A stretch of 35,281 bases of DNA from Candolleomyces eurysporus. Lineage: Eukaryota; Basidiomycota; Agaricomycetes; Agaricales; Psathyrellaceae. The notes under the pieces were generated by a model, which did not search any database, was not told where the DNA came from, and was given only the letters and a program-made list of their open reading frames with translations. The number at the start of each line of letters is the position of its first letter. Within the stretch, counting starts at the first letter, position 1. The position numbers and the translations under genes were made by a program. Positions 1 through 11,271 of the stretch are shown piece after piece. Location: assembly GCA_027579435.1 (NCBI GenBank), contig JANBPK010000800.1, positions 1 through 35,281 on the forward strand, read 5' to 3'.

Positions 1-900
1 TTCTTGCCGCACGTACAAGAGACTCTAAGAGCGTTCAGCCTCGGCTTGTCCTACTCTATCACGGATGAGAACGTCTTTACCTTTCTCAGCCAACTTCCGA
101 ACCTTGAATACTTACGACTGCGCAATTACTGGGTACGACATGCGCCTCCTTATCCTGAGCGTGGACTAACAAATAAACAGCAAATGAAACCACCNAAAAA
201 ATAAACCGGGCCTCCCCAACCTCAAGTCCTTCACAGCCGATTATGGTGGCTCCAGCTTCACCACGTGCGGCGAGGTCTCGAGGTTCTGCAAATGGGTTCG
301 GAGAACTATCGCAGCTTCTCCGATCCAAACTCTTCGCATCGTTGCAGAAGGAGTCGGCGATGACGACCAAAGCCATCACGCTGCCACAGCATATCCTGCC
401 TTTGACAGTCTCATCGACCACTTATCCAAGAAGCACGCGACGACGCTTCGCCATCTACACATCAACACTGCGTTTGTGAGTCTGGATGCGTTCAAACAGT
501 TGCTCGAGTCGTGCGATCGTTTGGAGAGCTTTGATATTTCGGCTGGGAAGAACGCCATCGTCAGTTGACCTTCGTAAGATGATGGGAGTTGCAGCGCAGT
601 TTTTCACTGACGTACTCGTAGACACGACTCTCCGAATTGCTGCCAAACCACACGCCAAATCTCCACACCGCTACATTTGAAATTCGGAATGTCAAAAGAC
701 GGAAGCTCAAAATCCGGGAGGAAGAAATTGCTGAAATTATGCAACGGAGCCTTCATTTGCGGAGATTATCAGTGAACAAGACACATTGGGAGGTGCATTA
801 TTACAGCCGTTCTTCCGCTCCTCGTCCACCCAGCGTGATGGCAACAACGGATATTTTACTTACATACTTTCAATTTTTAGGGCTCTTGGAAAATTGACTC
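1..900 (+). pseudogene. F-box/LRR-type protein fragment, broken
   Basis: Three separate reading frames give leucine-rich-repeat-like segments in order. The first, at the left edge, contains FLSQLPNLEYLRLRNYW. The second (about 209-560) contains GLPNLKSFTADYGG and SCDRLESFDIS. The third (about 637-900) contains IAEIMQRSLHLRRLSVN. This is the usual look of the C-terminal LRR part of the very large basidiomycete F-box-like families, which are thought to act as SCF ubiquitin-ligase adaptors. No F-box is visible; it would lie left of the window. A possible intron runs from gtacga at 131 to cag at 180, but an N next to six A (195) and stops follow, and no simple splicing joins the segments. I call it a degraded or poorly sequenced fragment. 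Family assignment is by eye and only moderately sure. Confidence 0.45.
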
Positions 901-1830
901 TGCAACAGGAGAAAGCAAGTTCGTGGTCGAAGACGTGGTGGTGCCCGTTCCTCCGTGGAAGAAGAAGAACCTACATCTATAGGCCGCCGCTCTCTCCGGC
1001 GGGTCTCGTTCAGATAAATAAATTCTCTTCAATGCACCACTTCTGACACATAGAATACGAATGCGAGTTGCTTCTCCATGTTCCTCACTTAACCATAGGA
1101 AACTGGCCCTAGTTTGAGAGCGTCAATGAAATGACAGAACCAAAGTCTAGCCTGGAAGCCGTCAGGGCAGGTACAACACAGAAAAGTAACTTTCAAGCTT
1201 GCTAAGATTTGATGCGGGAAGTGGACTCCCCCCGAGACTTCGATCGCGTTGAGAAATATATACTCTCTGAGAGCTCGAGTAATCGAGGAAGGGAAGGGAA
1301 GTGAGGAGGGAAGAGAAGGGCCTGGAGAAGTACGGCCAGTCATTTCAGTGAAAAGCACTCGAGGAAACCTGCCTTCGCTGAGCGTGCGTAAGCCGGGCGA
1401 AAGCAGCAACACTAACGCTCCCCTCAAGTTCGTCAGCCGACAGGGAAAGAACTTGAGCCCGGTTGAAGAAAGCCCAATTAGTCGTCAACCACAAAGGTCC
1501 ATCAATCGAATTTAAAGTAATAACAATAATCAGGGGTGCATAGGACGACAATGGGACGTAATGAGAAAATCGAATTGCGAATGAAGGATTGAGATACGCG
1601 GGTCGAGGACGGTCGAGAAGAATACGGATATGTACTAAGACTATCAAAAAAAAAATGATGCATACGTGAACCACAGAACGATGTCAGAAAAAGAAGGCTT
1701 AAATGCCTAATGGAACGAATGAGTAAGGTCCGACGTCTACTGACCCATCATGGAAGAAAGAAATGCTACTGTGTGTCGAAACTGGAGAGCTGAAGGACCA
1801 GGAACAATGTTAAAAATACAAACCGAGCAT
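901..1830. other. no gene recognised
   Basis: About 930 bases with only short overlapping frames on both strands. None shows a recognisable motif or a consistent exon-intron pattern. It lies between the F-box/LRR fragment and the 3' end of the P450 gene, so it should contain the P450 terminator, but I see no clear polyadenylation signal. Confidence 0.5.
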
Positions 1831-3525
1831 CTAGAGTTCAAGCTCGGTCTCTTTTACGAGAGTCAACACTCGCTCGGATCGAGGTTTAATAGAGCATGTA
1901 AACGGTTTGGGGTGTCTACATTAAATATAGAGAGATGAGAGGAGGTTATTAGGGAACTCAAACACACACGGAGACGACGAAATGAGACGCACCGAACAAA
2001 ACTTTCAGTATATTCTGCCTTGGGTAAGACCGGAGTACCCTCAGAGTCGCATGCGGGCGAGATGTCGAAACATGCCGTGATTGCTGCTAACGTCAGGAAT
2101 ACACTGGAGTCTGCCAAGAAACGGCCTGGACAAATTCTATACAAAGCAAGAAAGATGGCGCTTAAGTCAGGCTCTTTCGATGAACGGACTATTAAAATAC
2201 TTACCTGCGCCCGAAGCCAAAGATAACATCCTTAGGATCAGGAAGGGAATCATCTTCGAGATATCTTTCAGGATAGAATTTATCAGAGTCCGAGCAGTCT
2301 TGAAGTATCGAGCTGAAGAGAAACGGTCAGTACAGACGAAAGACCAATACCACCGAGCATTCTGGACGTACTAAATGTTCACAAGGACTGTAGAGCCCCC
2401 AGGAATGACAAAGTCTCGGTAGTAGTCGTCTTCCATCAGACGGTGAGGCAATCCCAGTGGTACCGGGGGGTTCCATCTAAATTCCGAGTTAGTTACACCA
2501 TTCCCTACACGCCCAACATTTTACACGCTTCGAAAAACGCACCGAAGGACCTCCTTGAGCACGCAATCAAAGTATGGAAGAGAATCTCGATCCTCTAGAG
2601 TAGGCAAACGGCGATTACCGACGACTTGATCCATTTCAGCCTGAGCCTTCTTCAAGACGGCCGGATGAAGAACCATCGCCAAGACGAAGGTGTGCAAAAA
2701 GGCTACGGTCTATGGGCATTCATTCGAAGAGAAGACCTGTTAGCGAAGGCGCATGAACTCTATGTAAAGTCAAAACTTACAGTGTCCTCTGCCGCTGATC
2801 GCATTTTATGACAGAGCTTGAGTACTTCCCCACACACAGTTAAGTGGACTTTTGCACAACTTACCGGCATAGAGCGTTCCTGCGGACCCTTTAATATCTT
2901 CTTCATCTTCTGGGAGAACAGATCCATCCAAGGGATTCGTGTTCGACTCCAAGAGCGCAGAAGTATATGATGGAATAGCTACCCCGGTTTTCTGTGAAGG
3001 TGGAGTGTTATGATAACCGTTCCCATGCTAATGAAGGAAGACTTGCCATCTCGGTCTTCACCAGCTCGTATGGAACGTCCATCATGGCTTCCACCGCCTT
3101 CCTCGTCTCCAGTGCGTCCTTCTTGAAGTCAGAGAACGGTGCCCATGTTGGGATATGTCTAAGATGAAGCGCGGAGTTAGGAAATAGCCATGTGTACGAG
3201 GTTCCCATGCTGCAGCCACCAACCTCAGCGCTGGGAAGAAATCCACTAATGTTGCGGCAGGAGAACCAGATTGTATGGTGAGTGTCGCTGCTCTCTCGGC
3301 TATACATCGCTGACATGAGACATATGTCAGTCTTCGAATTACGAGACTCACCGAGGTGGATAAACTGATCGTCGACAGAGTGGACCTCATGGCCATACGT
3401 GATCTTCAAGATTGTAGCTGCAGCGTATCTAGAGGGGTTGGGAATGGAGATTAGGACAAACACCCTTCAGGATAAGAGGGTGTCCATCATACCGCCTAAG
3501 GTGGTCGAAGGCTTGTCTTGTTTGT
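1831..3525 (-). CDS. cytochrome P450, 5'-truncated, 11 exons
   Basis: Heme-thiolate monooxygenase; the substrate cannot be told from sequence. My exons on the minus strand are about 3525-3493 (partial), 3428-3352, 3299-3224, 3158-3047, 2991-2865, 2794-2781, 2709-2543, 2476-2372, 2312-2205, 2136-1993 and 1915-1831 (TAG). All phases agree, giving about 345 residues without a stop. Visible landmarks, in order: [19 protein letters not shown]; the I-helix oxygen-binding motif AAEDTT; the K-helix ExxR as EVLR; PERY; and the heme loop FGFGRRICPGR with the axial Cys. The family is usually about 500 residues, so roughly the first 150, including the membrane anchor, are missing. The break falls at about 3500-3525, where dispersed repeat copy A begins. 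Introns are 52-77 nt. One has a GC donor, and one exon is only 14 nt. The body looks preserved; whether anything is expressed is unknown. Confidence 0.9.
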
Positions 3526-4215
3526 GTGGCTACTTATCGATCTCGGTATTTTTTCTTCTTTTTGCCTCTCTGTATCCTACTTTCCTTCTCTCTCACTACA
3601 TCTCGAATATTCCACGTACCCGCCTTCGAACACTACCTTTTCGCTAACATAACATCCATCTTCCTTTCTTTCAAACAGACATGGCTTGGCGAATTGACGA
3701 ACAGACAAAAGACCTCTGCACGGTAGTCTCGTGAACCCTCCTTGGCTGTTTGAAGTCTGGACGTCAACTCGATCAAGGGGCGTTGAATCTCCCATCCCAC
3801 CTGGAGAGATATCGAAGCCGGCATATCTATGCGTCTTGTTGATCTTCTCGCNTTTTTCGCTCAGACTTCGCGACTCCTCGTCTAGGTCTATCAATTTCGG
3901 CGACCATGAGCCGCATACAATGCGAGTTAGGGTGCCTGCTACCGCTGGCTGCTCCAGCGCTTAGCGCGTCTACGTTCATTTGTTTCCGATGTTTGCAGCT
4001 GGTGTCTGAACGATTCAATTCGTGAGTAACCCCAATCGGCTCTCATTCCCCTTTAACTCTCGCTCGGTTTCGTTGATGATAAATCTCGCTGGCAGGCTGG
4101 TTGGTCACGTTCGTCGAGGTCACTCCACGCCTTCACCAAATCGTTGGAGCGCCTGAGCCGTAGTCGAAGGATGTGACTCAGCCATTCATGTTAGTAGAAG
4201 TAATCCGTGAGTCAT
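3500..4215 (+). repeat. dispersed relic family, copy A (3' part only)
   Basis: This stretch resembles 8000-8640, 16540-17110 and, on the other strand, 18940-19400. Shared blocks include a T/C-rich stretch, then a segment reading TWLGELTNRQKTSARW in copy A and AYLAELTDSQKTSARW in copy E, then a tail with TCGCGACTCCTCGTCTAGGT. Stops and an N (3852) interrupt every frame. It joins directly onto the truncated 5' side of the P450 gene. Only the downstream end of the unit is present, so this is a truncated copy. Confidence 0.7.
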
Positions 4216-4817
4216 CTCGTTTTCTCTCTCTCCCTCTCTTCTTCTCCATTTCTTTCGATTTTCGAAGTTACTGTGCCCAATGAAAATGTGACATGATATG
4301 ACCAAAATGCCGACTATGTCTTTGGATTGGAAGGACCCTCCAGCGTGCTATGGACGTAAGCACGAGCGCCACCGCAGGTCTTGGGAGAAGGATACGATTG
4401 AGATCTTTGAGGACTGTCTTGCGCAAATCGATCTATAAGAGGGGTATCCATGTGGTGATGATAGAGATGGACTGAGGCTCGGACCGGATCCTGGAGGTTT
4501 TAAAGAGACTGATTGGCCGGTATAGAATGGAGGAAGATCCCTTTCGGCTGCTCTGGCGGCCGTTTACGGCATTAGAGGTTGGCATTGCTCTCACCACGAA
4601 TCCCAGATGAGTAAGGATCTACAACGCTCCCCCTTGAAAGCACGGTTGCTGCTGGAACGGGTCCGCTAGATGTGCCGTGTCATGGAGAAGTGGAGAATAA
4701 GGACCTGTCGCAGCGACCAACAAGAAAAGCGCAGTATCGACAGTCAAGGAGCGGCAATGGCACTCCCTCAGGATATAAAATTCCGACAGCAATTCGTCAA
4801 AACCTAAAACACACCCG
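4216..4817. other. no gene recognised
   Basis: Six hundred bases between repeat copy A and the lyase pseudogene. Short frames only, with no motif or repeat that I can match elsewhere in the window. Confidence 0.45.
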
Positions 4818-5883
4818 ATGGCTTTGACACTATCCGTTCACGTTGGCTTATCCCCCGACCCGCCATCCCTACCATTTCCCTCTCGACAAACTGCACCCAG
4901 TCTGCCCGCACAAACACTCTGTGTCCTCTCGTGTAGACAATCCTTACCGAAATGCTCTCGAGAGGATGCTGGCGATTATTGACGTGGGTGGAGAAGATGC
5001 GATACACCTCGGCAGTGGGAGGGCTGTGACGGGTGCTGCCATCCAAACACTGGGCAGTAGAGCTCACGTTTGGAGCATGAACGACGTGTACGGGAGACCG
5101 TATCAGTATCTCAAGAGAGTCACAAGCGATATCGAAGGCTCGGAGGTGACACTGGTGGATTTGGAGCATGTCGAAGAGAAGGTTGTCAGAGAGAGCATTC
5201 GGGAGAATACCACGGCACATCTCAATGCTTGACAGTCTTTGATTCGTCGTCTTTGGCTCATTCGACTTGAATGATTACCCGGAAGCCCAACTCTGAAGGT
5301 CATGGTCCATGTCAAGCAAATCGCGCACTCTCACCCTTCCCCACCTTGTCGACAACACCATCTTTCCTAGTTCTTGGAGCCGATGTCGTGGTGGATGTGC
5401 TCGCTAAATATGTCAATGGCCCTGCAGATGTCGTCATGGGTGCTGTAGTCCTCCCTCCGTCGTTGTCCGAGCATCACAGATGGTTCAAGAACAAGTTGAG
5501 GTTTCGCCAAAGGCGCCGTTCCTAGTGCGTGGGACTGCTGGCATGGTCAATGGAGCACGAGAACGCTCGGTTTATGTGTGAGCCAACACGGGTTGAGCAC
5601 GTTCAAGGTAGCGAAAGTCTTGAAATCTCATTCTCTAGTTGAGGGGGTGATACACCCCAAACTCGAAAGCGGCAAGACATACGGCCTGGCGTGGAGGAGT
5701 TTAAGTGCGTATGAGAGGAGGTGAGTCGGGTGACTCCCTTGGACGATTGGAGTCTCTCGCTGAACACCCGGCGAGTATGACGCATGTGGGCGTTCCTAAG
5801 GAAGGAAGAGAGAGAGGCTTTGGGGATTGCGGGGGACTTGTCAGGCTGAGTGTTGCAGTTGAGGACGCCGAAGATCTAGGTTG
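4818..5883 (+). pseudogene. cystathionine gamma-lyase-like pseudogene (Cys/Met metabolism PLP family)
   Basis: Segments of a Cys/Met-metabolism PLP-dependent enzyme (fungal CYS3 type, which cleaves cystathionine to cysteine) occur in order across about 1.07 kb: HVGLSPDP near the start; NPYRNALERMLA and VWSMNDVYGRPYQYLKRV (4843-5232); SPTLKV; VDNT; LGADVVVDVLAKYVNGPADV with the expected PLP lysine (about 5370-5440); WDCWHGQWSTRTLGL; and a C-terminal LVRLSVAVEDAEDL ending at TGA (5883). The pieces lie in at least three frames with small deletions, for example just after VDNT. The intact family is about 380-400 residues, so nearly the whole length is represented. No intron remnants are visible, unlike the intron-rich genes around it, so it may be a processed copy. 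It cannot make an active enzyme as read. Confidence 0.8.
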
Positions 5884-6370
5884 ATGGTGTGAAGGAGGCT
5901 TGTTGACTTGAATTATGAACCAACCAAACTGGTAGCAAAACACGGATTTCTATTTTTTTCCCTGCTCTGGCTCGGGCGTGGTTCGAACTTCGAACTGGCG
6001 ACCGAGAAAAAATGGGGTCCAAGATAAGATTCACCTTGAAATGAAATAACTACCTGTTTCCTTTAGGCTCCCACAGGCATAAACGGACAAGAATCTAATC
6101 TGCATCTTTTCACATCGATACCCGCGTAGCCCATTTTTTCACGTTCAGTCGCGGAATAATAGTATGAACCGAGCACGCTCATATCAATCGTCTCACTGCT
6201 GTGGAGGTAGTCTGAATGCACAAGCGCCTTCGTATGTCACCTGCAGTAACTCAAGGAAAAAGCTGGATGCGGTTTTTGGTTTGAAAGTGGCGCGTTCAAT
6301 AGCGATTGACGGACACGTAATGTTGCTCCCCCATACAAGGAACGAGCAAAGCAGATACATAAACTTTTCA
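5884..6370. other. no gene recognised
   Basis: Between the lyase pseudogene and dispersed repeat copy B. A GGTTCGAAC-like element near 5983 was considered as a tRNA B box and rejected. Nothing else is supported. Confidence 0.45.
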
Positions 6371-6495
6371 TATGATAGGGTCTGGTAACAGCTTCGTCGA
6401 ACGCCGACTCGTCCAAATGGAGAAGGTGGAACGGCATCAACCCGCTGTCAGATTGTCGGTTGCTCTGAACCTCCTTCTCACCCCTCGAGCAGAAA

Positions 6496-7977
6496 ATGTC
6501 CGTCCGAACGACTACGATCAGTCACGGTGTGTATGACCCAAGGAGAGTCAAGATCACCGTTATAGCCAACTCGTTAGCAAAGTTAGGGACGAAGGCTCAT
6601 GAGAACGTGAGTGGGGATTGCTAGCTCCAACTGGCTCACTCACCCACACCATGGCTCGTAGATTTCATTGGAGAGTTCGGGATGACCCTTCCCAAGGACT
6701 CCATACCGAAGACGCCCGTATCGTGGGTTCTTATCCTACGGTCAGTCAATCCTCCTCCCCCTCATTGATACACCTAATTCATCGGTCTATCCAGGCTCTC
6801 TCTCGATGGCTCGACGCCTCAGCGAGAAGCCTACTCTGAGAGTGTTCGTATTGTCTATCGCCGACGTTGTGGGGCCTAGCAAGTATGGCCAGACTTCCAG
6901 TTCGCTGCGCCTGGGAACGAAGGAGGCGTTAGGTGCGATGTTTATAGCGCGTCATATCCCTTTCGCCACTCATCCTTGTTACTCATAATTCCCCACAGCT
7001 CGAGACCCTCTACACGATTCTCCCCTCCCTCCCAACAAATCATCGCTCACATCGTTCAACTGATCAGCTCAGCCACACGCTCGTCTATCCATGGCTCCTT
7101 ACTTGTCTCGTAGCTCCCACCAGACAGACGTGACACAGAACAGGGCAAAGCCGAGAGAAGATGGGAGAAGTCATCAAGACGTCGTCGTCTGCCTCGCCTA
7201 TACCCTCAGGAACGTCGAGTTTGGGACGGCAACAGCTGGGTGGGTGGTCAAAGCCGTCGTACTATTGCTCACTCGGACGAAGAATACGGACGTCAATCTG
7301 TGAGAGGCGACGCTTGCGATGGCAGCACTTGCGAGGGAGGCCGGCCTGTGGCGGTTGGCTTGGGGAGCGGTCTAAGGTTGGGTCCAGATGGTACATTTTT
7401 TTATCGCACCTTTTCCATTCCAGAGTGGCAAATTAGTTGGGGAGGCTCTCGCCCCTACTCCCGTCAGTGGAGCAGGGCCCTGAGTTTGCTGCTGTCCGTT
7501 CTCCCTCCATTCTGCCAGGTATTGTTTCTTCTCAAACTTTGACTTTGGCTGATGCCGCTTCTCCTCTTCACAGTTCGCGGCATCGCCACACTAGCGCTCG
7601 TACCCAACTACATGAGACTGGGCAATGTGAACGTACAGCTCGCTGCGTGTCAATGGTACGTCCTCTTTCCTTATCTTTGATATTTTACCTTCATTCTCAT
7701 TCCTTACTTTGCTTCTCGCTCCTCCAGCATTCAAACACACGTCTATGTTCCTCGGAGTACCAATTCGACGATTTTCATCTCAGCCATCGCCGTCGCCATT
7801 GCCCTCATCGGCCTCACGGATTTATCGACATTTGTTTCTTTGCACCATCAATCTACATCTGCGCACCCAACCGTCGATGGGTATCTCTTAATTCAACATA
7901 ACCCAGGGCGACGCATATCGTCTACCAAATCCCGTCCGTCATCTTCCTCTTCCGACACTACCGCGAGCCCGAATTAG
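6496..7977 (+). pseudogene. unassigned membrane-protein gene, best copy (B) of a dispersed relic family
   Basis: I do not recognise the family. Exons that splice in phase: 6496-6606 (begins MSVRTTTISHGVYDPRR), 6676-6740 (FGMTLPKDSIPKTPVSW), 6795-6932 (contains TPQREAYSESVRIVYRRR and QFAAPGNEGGVR) and 6999 onward (QQIIAHIVQLISSATRSS). Later exons are 7574-7655 (LALVPNYMRLGNVNVQLAA) and 7728-7977, which has a hydrophobic helix FISAIAVAIALIGLTD, then LSTF and a Ser-rich tail ending at TAG. The first stop is TAG at 6877-6879, inside exon 3. The middle (about 7115-7573) cannot be joined. Copies D, E and F carry related segments in the same order, so this was once one gene. The product was probably a small membrane protein. 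In-frame stops and the unresolved middle argue for a dead copy. Confidence 0.6.
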
Positions 7978-8640
7978 GCTCAGGGCGTATACCGCTCGCT
8001 GCGATTGGACGAGGGTGTTGAGAAGAAGGTGAAGGTTTTTTTTCGTTCATGTCGTTTGCTGTTCGATCCTGTTTTTTTCATTCGCCTTTTTGCCTCCCTC
8101 GATATCTCCTTTTCTCCTCTCGCCATATCTCCGAGTATTCTCGTATCCGTCTGCGAATGCATCGGCTTTTCGCTGACACACCGCTCGGCGAATTCGAAAA
8201 CAGACGAAAGGCCTCTGCACAGTAGTCTCGTGAACCCTCCCTGGAGATATATTGAAGCTGGCATATTTCTGCGCCTTGTTTATCCTCTCTTTGCTCTTTC
8301 GCTCGAGCTTCGCGACTCCTCGTCTAGGTCTCTGAATTTCAGCGGCCACGACCTGCATACCATGCGAGACTTGGGTTTTCTGCTAACGCTGGCTGCTCCA
8401 GCACTGTATTCATCTGGTTCGGATGTTCGCCGTTGGTGTCGGAACGATTCAATTCGTGAGTAGCTTCGGTCAACTCTCGTCCGGTTTCGTTGATGATATA
8501 TTTCGTGGGCAGGCTGGTTGCTCACCCTTGGCTGGGTTGCTCCAACGAATCGTTGGAGGCGCCTGAGCTGTGGTCAAAGGATGGCACTCAGTGGTTTCTG
8601 GCCAGTATGACTGATTCGTGAGTCGTCTCGTCTGCTCTTT
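7978..8640 (+). repeat. 3' tail of relic family copy B
   Basis: Downstream part of the repeated unit, matching copy A (3530-4215) and copy E (16540-17110). It includes the SSLVNPPWRYIEAGIFLRLV segment, the TCGCGACTCCTCGTCTAGGT block, a GTGAGTA donor after AACGATTCAATTC, and a following possible exon (SLEAPELWSKDGTQWFLA, about 8510-8615) ending at another GTGAGTC. It could be a further exon set of the same gene or a neighbouring gene carried along with it. Confidence 0.6.
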
Positions 8641-8819
8641 TTACGTTTCTTTTGATTTTGAGACATAGGAACCAGTACGAAAGCCGAGTGAAAAATACGC
8701 TCATTCAAAATTTCTCGACACAGCCCTGAAACCTGCTCCACAGAGTTTTCATTGAATAGATTTCGTCGCACCTTGCTTCACAAGAAGGGAAGGATATTCA
8801 TTTCCAAGACTCGACATAC

Positions 8820-9215
8820 AAGGCTCACCTGGTACTCAGTGCAGATCAACCTACCAGAAGTCAACGTGTCAAGGTTTAACTCAACAAGAGTAAGCCATAC
8901 CTGAGATATACCTGTTTCATCTACTACCAGGGAAGTACTTCGTGGGATACCGGAGGGGATGAACTTGGACGTGGTGATCGGACGGACGGACGGATGGAGG
9001 GGAATGAGTTGCCCTATTGGATAGGTGATGCCACACGAACGTCTCAAGAAACGGGGCAGATCCAAGAAGAGAGGATGGGAGAAACTATCAAGACATCGTC
9101 TGCCTCGCCTGTATCCGCAGGGCCGTCGAGTTCGGGGCCAGCTGGATATTGCTCGCGAGGACAGACGATACGGACGTGTGAGAATGAGTTCAGTGGTGAG
9201 TAGAGGGGGTAGTGA
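8820..9215 (+). repeat. relic family fragment C
   Basis: Contains the block beginning GATGGGAGAAACTATCAAGA (9074), which recurs at about 7160, 10184 and 15628. In one frame it reads KKRGRSKKRGWEKLSRH and ends at a GTGAGTAG donor-like site (about 9195). The upstream part (about 8905-9000) resembles 11125-11215. It is a rearranged fragment. A 190-codon open frame on the opposite strand here is Ser/Leu/Arg-rich and I treat it as a shadow. Confidence 0.5.
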
Positions 9216-9504
9216 GCGATGATGTGGCTCAAAACAAAGATGGCTCGTCACTGTTAGCAACAAGCAGCAAGAATGGCGTAAGGCGGACGTTGAAACGAGT
9301 GTGCTCGAAGGTATGTCTACTTTGAGTGAGAGCGATGACGATGAAGACAACGAGTAGCGAATTATATTGAAACAAACGCGAGTGGGAAACGACTTCTCGA
9401 GTCAAGGGGAGTAAAGGGGGAAAGGTAATATATCTCCGTAAATTCATACTCTGCGTATATAAGGTGGTCCGTTGCGCCGTCTGGGAAGTGCTCCTCAAAA
9501 CGTC

Positions 9505-9710
9505 TGTGGAAAGGTGGCCGAATGCCGACTCATCCAAATGGAGCAGGCGGTGCGGTGAGCATCAATTGGCACTCCTCGTCTTGCTTTGAACCTCCATCTC
9601 CTCTCTCCCCTCTATGAGAACATGACCGCCCAGCATCATTACAGCCAATCCTTTGGAGGATGGAAGCGTTAGCAACAAGGGGCTCATGAGATCGTGAGTC
9701 AAACCCGGTT
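9505..9710 (+). repeat. relic family fragment matching 6390-6620
   Basis: The run from CGAATGCCGACTC through TCCAAATGGAG to the ATCGTGAGTC donor-like site parallels 6390-6612, the region around the start exon of copy B. It is followed at 9724 by an N beside a G run. The coding frame is broken. Confidence 0.5.
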
Positions 9711-9824
9711 CATGTGCCAAAGANGGGGGGGTTGTGTCGGAGACGCTAATTCATGAGTTTAGCCAGGCTCGAACTCGCACTGTTCACCCTCGAGCTCAAA
9801 AATTCCTGCGCATTTGAATTTGCC

Positions 9825-10340
9825 TTTCACAGGCTCTCCCCCGACAGTTCGACGACCCTGCGAACAGCCTACGCTCGACCCTAGCGAATAGAGTTGGCGA
9901 CTGGAGGGTGCCAGTTCTCACAGTTGGAATCGAAGGAGGCGTCAGACGGGATGCTTGCGGTGCGTTATCTCCCGTTTGCCACTCATTCTCGTTATTTATC
10001 ACGCTGCGTAGCTCTATACCCCGCAACATGATTCATTCCCTCCTCACGCCCTCCCGGCCAATCGTCATTCACGTCGCCCAAATCGTTGCCTCGGCCGCAC
10101 GCTTGCCCTTCCACCACTTCGTACCAGTCTTGTGGATCCCACCGACGAACGCCGCATGAAAAAGGGCAGACGCAAGACAAATGGATGGGAGAAACTATCG
10201 GTATCATTGTTTGCCTGGCCTGTATCCCCTGGGACGTCGAGTTCGGGCATGGCAGCGGCCAGCTGGGTGTGGAGGACTTTTGGTGGTGCCGTATGCACCT
10301 GGTGAGGATTGGCGGAAGTGCGCTAGAGGAATTCGGTTGG
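9825..10340 (+). pseudogene. relic family copy D (middle exons)
   Basis: Parallels copy B exons 3 and 4. A segment ending GIEGGVRRDA is followed by a GTGCGTTATC donor and a GCGTAG acceptor (about 9959-10010). Next is an exon reading LLTPSRPIVIHVAQIVASAA, the counterpart of QQIIAHIVQLISSATRSS in copy B, and then the block around GATGGGAGAAACTATC. The C-terminal TM exon is absent. Function unknown; reading frames end early. Confidence 0.55.
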
Positions 10341-10467
10341 GAAGGTGTGGTTATAACGCGTACGCTTCTGTCTTCTTTCATCTTCCAGTGTTGCTGAATG
10401 CCATGCTGTTTTCCTTTAGCCTTTAGACAATGCGTTCAAGTCTATGGACTTGATGTTTTGATACTGA

Positions 10468-11010
10468 TCAAGTATCAAGCACCCCACAGGTGACAGAATC
10501 GATCGTGCATGGCAGTTCACTGAATCTCAATTCCTTGTTGACCTCCATTCCTTGCTGCCTCTCCGGTCCCGACGCAGCTGTCGAAATTCCGACAATCAAG
10601 GCGTCATTCGCAGGTTTATAGTCCAGCTCATCGTCCCCATCGAACGACGACCGGAGCACCGGACGTAGTCGTAGCGGAGGTTTCTTTGATATCACCTCAC
10701 ATCCCGAATACCTCGATGAGTGGACGACAATTGGATAAGATTCCCAGCTGTAAGCCATCATGCAAAGGAGCTTGATCGGATCCAACTCAAAATATGTTCT
10801 GTCAAATCCTGTGTTCTCCTCATCCGCATCTCCTACGATGACCCTACCATGCACTTCGACCACATCGACTCTCACTCGCACATCTGCCAGATCCAGCCTC
10901 ACACGAGCTTCTACTCACTCGTCTACCTCGAGGCCCTCTCCGTCGGGCTCATCGTTCTGATGACCCGCACTCCGATACCAAGTCTGGCTGAAATGGAAAC
11001 GCTGTAGCGG
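10468..11010 (+). other. unassigned coding-like stretch
   Basis: On the plus strand about 10840-11007 shows strong C/G bias at third positions in one frame (contains TSFYSLVYLEALSVGLIVLM and ends at TAG 11005). The opposite strand also stays open for 144 codons (10468-10902). I cannot decide between them and recognise neither. It may be an exon remnant linked to the relic family, because 11110-11230 again matches that family. Confidence 0.25.
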
Positions 11011-11109
11011 ATGTATCGGTGCCAGGCCACCGCTCAGCCCTTCAGCTCACACGAAAACCAGAGCAACAAGGGTGATTGTCGCGTTCGGAGATAGTAGGAT
11101 TCTTATGAG

Positions 11110-11235
11110 GAGGGATTGGGCAATATTGGACGGTAGGAACCCAGCTGTTTCACCTACTATCAAGGACGTACTTGGTGGAGCGATACCGCGGAGATGAACT
11201 TGTCGATGATGGTTACGCAAACGAAATGAAATGGA
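11110..11235 (+). repeat. short relic family fragment
   Basis: The stretch around CTACTATCAAGGACGTACTT through GAGATGAACTTG resembles 8915-8995 (CTACTACCAGGGAAGTACTT through GGGATGAACTTGG). It lies just downstream of the CHAT gene 3' end and is a truncated piece. Confidence 0.45.
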
Positions 11236-11271
11236 GCATGAATATAAACGACGCTGTGAACGATGAATAAA

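Noticed and set aside
5920..6000. tRNA-like B box (GGTTCGAAC) with a possible A box upstream
   Set aside because: No cloverleaf can be drawn: acceptor and anticodon stems do not pair and the A box is poor.
8778..9350. 190-codon open frame on the minus strand
   Set aside because: Ser/Leu/Arg-rich without motifs, and it lies antisense to relic family fragment C, whose blocks recur elsewhere on the plus strand. Treated as a shadow.
10468..10902. 144-codon minus-strand frame
   Set aside because: The opposite strand has stronger third-position bias at its right end; no motif on either strand, so only an undecided coding-like stretch is listed.
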